Source: Pseudomonas sp. QS1027 (GTDB lineage: Bacteria; Pseudomonadota; Gammaproteobacteria; Pseudomonadales; Pseudomonadaceae). From it: a stretch of DNA of 64,000 bases. Where the stretch lies: NCBI RefSeq assembly GCF_002814235.1, contig NZ_PHSU01000034.1:47648-111647 (forward strand). The letters run 5' to 3'. The first letter of the stretch is position 1. Every line of letters begins with the position of its first letter. Both the position numbers and the translations under genes were made by a program. The notes under the pieces were generated by a model. That model did not search any database, was not told the origin of the DNA, and saw nothing but the letters and a program-made list of their open reading frames with translations. Shown in pieces: positions 60,469-64,000 of this stretch.

Positions 60469-61065
60469 TCAGTCCTGGAGCAGGGCTTCGCGGACGAAGT
60501 CGAGGCGGTCCTGGCCGAAGAACAGCTGATCGCCGACAAACAGACTCGGCGCTCCAAATACACCACGCTGCAGGGCCTGGTCGGTCTTGGCCTTGAGAGC
60601 GGCCTTGACCTCTTCGTCCTGGGTCAGCGCGAGGATCTGCTGTGGGTCGAAACCTTTGTCAGCCAAGACCTGGGCGACGGTGGCCGGGTCGTTCAGGTTG
60701 CGTCCGTCGACCCATAGGGCGCGATAAAGGGTGTCGACGAATTCGACAAAGCGTTCCGGTTGGCGCAGCTGCACGCCGGTGGTCGCGCGCATCAGCAGCA
60801 GGGTATTGATCGGAAAGTACGGGTTGTAGCGAAAGGCGACGCCGTAACGGTGGGCATAGCGTGTCAGGTCCTGGATCATATAGAGCCCCTTGACCGGTAT
60901 CTCGGCCGGAGAGGCGTTGCCCGTGGCCTTGAATACGCCGCCCAGGAGCATCGGCTGATAAACCAGCTGGCTGTCGGTCTGTTCGCAGAGGCCGGGCAAC
61001 TGGGTGTACGCCAGGTAGGAGGCCGGGCTACCCAGGTCAAAGTAGAACTCGACGGTTTTTTTCAT
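60469..61065 (-). CDS. 2-hydroxychromene-2-carboxylate isomerase / DsbA-like (kappa-GST) protein
   Basis: 198 aa from ATG 61065 (AAGGA upstream). Thioredoxin-like fold with insert: FYFDLGSPASYLAYTQLPGL, where the Ser of DLGSPASY takes the place of the DsbA active-site Cys, and RGVFGAPSLFVGDQLFFGQD with cis-Pro, as in HCCA isomerase and kappa-class GST. These use glutathione to isomerise aromatic intermediates. It is transcribed with the SDR gene located 39 bases upstream, suggesting a shared pathway under the TetR regulator. Confidence 0.85.
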   Translation of the reverse strand: MKKTVEFYFDLGSPASYLAYTQLPGLCEQTDSQLVYQPMLLGGVFKATGNASPAEIPVKGLYMIQDLTRYAHRYGVAFRYNPYFPINTLLLMRATTGVQLRQPERFVEFVDTLYRALWVDGRNLNDPATVAQVLADKGFDPQQILALTQDEEVKAALKAKTDQALQRGVFGAPSLFVGDQLFFGQDRLDFVREALLQD

Positions 61066-61104
61066 GGATAAAGCATCCTTGTTGTTATTGTCGTGGGCTT
61101 GAGC

Positions 61105-61845
61105 TTACCAGCGTTCATTCCAGGGGCGCAGATCGAGCTCGAAGGTCCAGGCGTCGCGGGGCTGGCTGTGCAGGTACCAATAATTCTCGGCGATATGGGC
61201 GGGGTCGAGAATGCCGTCCTGATCCTTGAGGGCATACTTTTCCGGAAAGCTGGTGCGGATGAAGTCGGTGTCGATGGCACCGTCGACCACCACGTGGGCC
61301 ACATGGATATTCAGCGGGCCCAATTCCCGCGCCATGCTCTGGGCCAAGGCCCGGATACCGTGCTTGGCACCGGCAAACGCGGCAAAACCCGCCGCCCCGC
61401 GCAGGCCGGCGGTGGCGCCGGTGAACAGGATCGTGCCGCGTTGCCGGGTGACCATGCGCTTGGCGACTTCGCGGGCATTGAGGAACCCTGAGAAACAGGC
61501 CATTTCCCAGATCTTGAAGTACTTGCGCGCGGTTTCTTCAAGGATGCTGCAGGGCACGTTGGCGCCGATATTAAAGACAAAGGCTTCGATCGGGCCGATC
61601 TGGCTCTCGATCTGTTCGATCAGGGCGATGACGTCCTCTTCCTTGCGCGCATCGCAGGCAAATCCATGGGCTTCGCCGCCAGCCTGCTGGATGGCCTCCA
61701 CCAGGGGTTGCAACTTGTCGGCACTGCGCCGCGTGACGCAGGCGATAAACCCTTCGGCGGCAAAACGTTTGGCGATGGCGCCGCCGGTAGCGTCGCCGGC
61801 GCCGACGACCAATACGACTTTCTTGTTCTGGGTGGCAGTAGTCAT
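61105..61845 (-). CDS. Short-chain dehydrogenase/reductase, atypical active site
   Basis: 246 aa. Rossmann motif VVLVVGAGDATGGAIAKRFA (a variant of TGxxxGxG), central NIGANVPCSI and LAQSMARELGPLNIHVAHVV are standard for SDR proteins. The catalytic Y-x3-K reads F-A-G-A-K (in FAAFAGAKHGIR), so the usual Tyr is Phe. This seems to be a feature of a known SDR subgroup with GATAG/S-x-RG before it, but classical dehydrogenase activity is doubtful. It is divergent from a TetR gene, with tandem palindromes between them. Confidence 0.8.
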   Translation of the reverse strand: MTTATQNKKVVLVVGAGDATGGAIAKRFAAEGFIACVTRRSADKLQPLVEAIQQAGGEAHGFACDARKEEDVIALIEQIESQIGPIEAFVFNIGANVPCSILEETARKYFKIWEMACFSGFLNAREVAKRMVTRQRGTILFTGATAGLRGAAGFAAFAGAKHGIRALAQSMARELGPLNIHVAHVVVDGAIDTDFIRTSFPEKYALKDQDGILDPAHIAENYWYLHSQPRDAWTFELDLRPWNERW

Positions 61846-61863
61846 GTGTGGATCGCTCTTTAG

Positions 61864-61891
61864 TAAACGGTCGTTAACTAAACGTACGTTA
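61864..61891. promoter_or_regulatory. Tandem TetR-type operators
   Basis: Two copies of TAAACG-N2-CGTTA (61864-61876 and 61879-61891) repeat with a 15-base period in the short gap between the SDR and TetR genes, so one TetR protein may control both. Confidence 0.65.
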
Positions 61892-61936
61892 TGCTACGAT
61901 TGATCCAGCGTCAAGGCGGTCAACAGGAACGGCACC

Positions 61937-62500
61937 ATGCGTTATTCCCTCAGTCACAAGCAGCAAACCCGTGAGCGGCTACTCGAAAGCAGCGCGCTGT
62001 CGGCGAAACGGGAAGGTTTTGCGGGCGTCGGCGTCGACGGCCTGATGAAAGCCATCGGCCTCAGTGGCGGGGCGTTCTATGGCCACTTCTCGTCCAAGGA
62101 CGAACTGTTCAGTTCAATTGTCGAGCGGGAATTGAGCCAGAGCCTGGTGCGACTGGGCGGGGAGGGTGAGCCCGATCAAGCGCAGCTCAAGCGTTGCCTG
62201 AAGCTGTACCTGAGCATGAGCCATGTCGAGCAGCCGGAGAACGGTTGTGCGTTGCCCGCGCTGGGGGCGGAAATCGCGCGGGCGGATCTGGCGGTGCGCC
62301 AGCAGGCCGAAGACTGGATCTACCGGTTGCAGCAGCGCTGGGCACAGGCGCTGGGCAGCGAAAGCCAGGCCTGGTCGATTCTGTCCCAGTGCGTGGGGGC
62401 ACTGGTGGTGGCGCGAATGCTGGTGACTGCGGACATGCAGCGCCAGGTGTTGCGATCGAGCCATGACGAAATCAATCGGCAACTGGCAGGGGCGGTCTAG
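61937..62500 (+). CDS. TetR-family transcriptional regulator
   Basis: 187 aa from ATG 61937 (AGGAA upstream). The N-terminal helix-turn-helix covers residues about 8-55, TRERLLESSALSAKREGFAG, GVDGLMKAIGLSGGAFYGHF and SSKDELF. The C-terminal ligand domain has the QPENGCALPALGAEIARAD pattern of the LmrA/YxaF-like regulators. It diverges from the SDR/isomerase genes and is the likely repressor acting on the tandem operators at 61864. The end overlaps a convergent lipoprotein gene by 29 bases. Confidence 0.88.
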   Translation: MRYSLSHKQQTRERLLESSALSAKREGFAGVGVDGLMKAIGLSGGAFYGHFSSKDELFSSIVERELSQSLVRLGGEGEPDQAQLKRCLKLYLSMSHVEQPENGCALPALGAEIARADLAVRQQAEDWIYRLQQRWAQALGSESQAWSILSQCVGALVVARMLVTADMQRQVLRSSHDEINRQLAGAV

Positions 62501-62795
62501 GGCTCAGCGCGGACGGCTTTTTGCAGATGATGATCATGCTGCGGCTGGTATAGCCCGCCGGGTTGATGCCGAACGGGTAGTCGCCCGGGTCTTCCACGGC
62601 GTCGCCGGATTTGGCCAGCACTTTATAGCCGTTATCGCTGCAGGAGTCGGCGGCTTTGGTGTAGCACTTTTCCCAGGAAGAGGTCAGCCCGGAACAGTTG
62701 ATATGCACGCCACGCTTACCGTATTTCATCGGTTTCGAGGTCGCGGCGCAGCCGGCGACGGCAAGTACTGCCAGGACTATCAAGAAGCGTTTCAT
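62472..62795 (-). CDS. Small lipoprotein with Cys-rich domain, 107 aa
   Basis: MKRFLIVLAVLAVAGCAATS is a lipoprotein signal peptide (lipobox VAGC). The mature part GVHINCSGLTSSWEKCYTKA, SCSDNGYKVLAKSG and SMIIICKKPS carries four cysteines that could form disulfides. This pattern (xINCSGx3-SWxxCYxxA) is common in hypothetical pseudomonad lipoproteins. The C-terminus runs into the convergent TetR gene, so the last residues overlap its end. Function unknown. The downstream stretch 62796-62960 has nothing I can support. Confidence 0.75.
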   Translation of the reverse strand: MKRFLIVLAVLAVAGCAATSKPMKYGKRGVHINCSGLTSSWEKCYTKAADSCSDNGYKVLAKSGDAVEDPGDYPFGINPAGYTSRSMIIICKKPSALSPRPPLPVAD

Positions 62796-62960
62796 TACCT
62801 TCCCTATCTCTGCCCCCGGATCAATTCGTCCGGTTTGGCTTTTTCGTGCCGCCTGATTCTTCCTTGAGGCCCTTGTCCAAAATATCCAAGGCTGGCATTG
62901 AGTTAGGTGTAAACATGTCTTATTTGAGCGGCAAATACCAGAGCTGACTCACACTCTGTT

Positions 62961-63848
62961 TCAATCGACCGCGACGGGCGGTGCGGACTCCTTGCGCAGG
63001 GTCAGCGTGGCGCCCACGGAGGCGCAGATAATGCAGGCGATGGCGAGCCACTGGGCAACGGACAGGTACTCGTGGAGGAACAGCATCCCGGACAGCGCAC
63101 CGAAGGAGGGCTCGATGCTCATCAAGGTGCCGAAGGTGCGCGCGGGCAGGCGCGTCAGGGCGACCATCTCGAGGCTGTAGGGCAGGGCGGTGGAGAGGAT
63201 GGCAACACCGATGGCCGCCGGGATCAGGGCTGGGGTGAGCAGCGCGGCGCCGGCGTGGACGATGCCGATGGGGGCGATGAACAGGGCTGCAATCACCACG
63301 CCGAGGGCGGCGGTTTGAACGCCGTTGTCGTGGCCGGCTTTCTGACCGTAGAGGATGTACAGCGCCCAGCAGACGCCGGCGCCCAGTGCATAGCTCACGC
63401 CGACCAGATCAAGGCTGGCGCTGGCGGCCCCAGTGGGGATCAACAGCAGCAGGCCACTGACTGCCAGGGCGATCCAGAGAAAGTCGATGGCCCGGCGTGA
63501 GGCGTAGATTGCTACCGCCAGGGGGCCGGTGAATTCCAGGGCGACGCCGATGCCCAGGGGCACGCTTCTCAAGGACATATAGAAGAGGAAGTTCATGCCG
63601 CCCAGGGCGATGCCGTAGATGATCACGGTGCGCAGGGACTTGGCGGTGAACTTGGCTCGCCAGGGGCGCAGGACCAACACCATGATGATGCTGGCAAACA
63701 CCAGGCGCAGGGTGGTGGTGCCCTGGGCGCCGACAATCGGGAACATGCTTTTGGCCAGGGAAGCGCCGGATTGAATCGAGGCCATTGCGATAAGCAGCAG
63801 GCCGACCGGGAAAAGTGTCGAGGCCAGGCTGCGGGACGGCTGGGTCAT
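62961..63848 (-). CDS. EamA/DMT-family exporter, RhtA-like
   Basis: 295 aa with ten hydrophobic helices in two EamA repeats. The pattern GASLAKSMFPIVGAQGTTTL, RLVFASIIMVLVLRPW, GMNFLFYMSLRSVPLGIGVA and EPSFGALSGMLFLHE is close to RhtA, the threonine/homoserine exporter. Normal length. Upstream, beyond its start, lies a 22-base perfect palindrome that may regulate it or the next gene outside the window. Confidence 0.88.
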   Translation of the reverse strand: MTQPSRSLASTLFPVGLLLIAMASIQSGASLAKSMFPIVGAQGTTTLRLVFASIIMVLVLRPWRAKFTAKSLRTVIIYGIALGGMNFLFYMSLRSVPLGIGVALEFTGPLAVAIYASRRAIDFLWIALAVSGLLLLIPTGAASASLDLVGVSYALGAGVCWALYILYGQKAGHDNGVQTAALGVVIAALFIAPIGIVHAGAALLTPALIPAAIGVAILSTALPYSLEMVALTRLPARTFGTLMSIEPSFGALSGMLFLHEYLSVAQWLAIACIICASVGATLTLRKESAPPVAVD

Positions 63849-63909
63849 GGGGAGGGTGTCATCCGGGCTATAGAGGGAGGCGGGTGTATATGATGCGGAA
63901 CAAACTGCT

Positions 63910-63931
63910 GATGAGCAATATATTGCTCATC
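63910..63931. promoter_or_regulatory. Perfect 22-bp palindrome
   Basis: gatgagcaata is followed at once by its exact reverse complement, with no spacer. It is 62 bases upstream of the EamA gene in otherwise unremarkable sequence, so a dimeric repressor site is likely. Confidence 0.6.
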
Positions 63932-63980
63932 GATGCCCGCGTTCTTCTATATAGGTAGGGCTTGAGGCGTACCTCGCCGT

Positions 63981-64000
63981 TGTAGGAGCCGGCTTGCTGG
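63981..64000. repeat. REP half-element cut by window edge
   Basis: tgtaggagccggcttgctgg is the left half of the same REP doublet type as at 7691 and 45383; the rest lies outside. Confidence 0.75.

Overview
The window is chromosomal DNA of a fluorescent Pseudomonas, most likely of the P. fluorescens group. The evidence is the high G+C coding sequence, the pyoverdine genes pvdQ and fpvR with an iron-starvation promoter, the msuEDC/sfnR/sfnG sulfur genes, the gnd-zwf pair, and several REP elements of the 'gtaggagcc' and 'gtgggagcggtgcttgcccgcga' types. No rRNA, tRNA, CRISPR array or intact insertion sequence was seen.

Layout. 0-7.6 kb: end of an acetyltransferase gene, the tamA-tamB outer-membrane assembly pair, and an aldo/keto reductase facing a LysR regulator. 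8.06-11.99 kb: a shrunken T7-like prophage, bounded by 21-bp direct repeats with one mismatch. Only a truncated integrase fused in frame to the end of a T7 gp16-like virion protein, the end of the gp19 terminase, a phage-RNA-polymerase-like promoter and a gp19.5 homologue remain. 12-17.5 kb: iron/pyoverdine block (Fur-like gene, pvdQ, fpvR, nitrilase). 17.7-21.8 kb: an OmpA-like and membrane HhH pair, a WYL regulator, a SnoaL-like protein and zapE.

21.8-27.3 kb: a low-oxygen cluster in which two universal stress proteins, an acetyltransferase, an FNR-type regulator with its cluster cysteines and an ArcD-like antiporter are all preceded by TTGAT-N4-ATCAA (ANR/FNR) boxes. 28.0-37.7 kb: two tandem, diverged giant proteins (1607 and 1594 aa) of the DUF6543/'dermonecrotic toxin' type. 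37.9-43.9 kb: gnd-zwf-HAD, a dienoyl-CoA isomerase-like crotonase, nudC and a TSUP permease.

44-54.8 kb: organosulfur island. It holds sfnG, three DszC/SfnB-like flavoenzymes, a MetI/MetQ-type transporter without its ATPase, and the operon msuE-msuD-msuC-sfnR. Sigma-54 promoters and a shared inverted repeat (CTGTTG-N3-GG-N2-AAC) upstream of the transcription units suggest control by the encoded enhancer-binding protein SfnR. A soxR gene with a SoxR-type promoter in front of a small monooxygenase sits inside this island. 54.9-64 kb: small lipoproteins, an IscS-like desulfurase, a Xaa-Pro aminopeptidase, LysR and TetR regulators facing oxidoreductase genes, a DsbA-like isomerase and an EamA/RhtA exporter.

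All family calls come from reading translations and motifs by eye. No database search was run.
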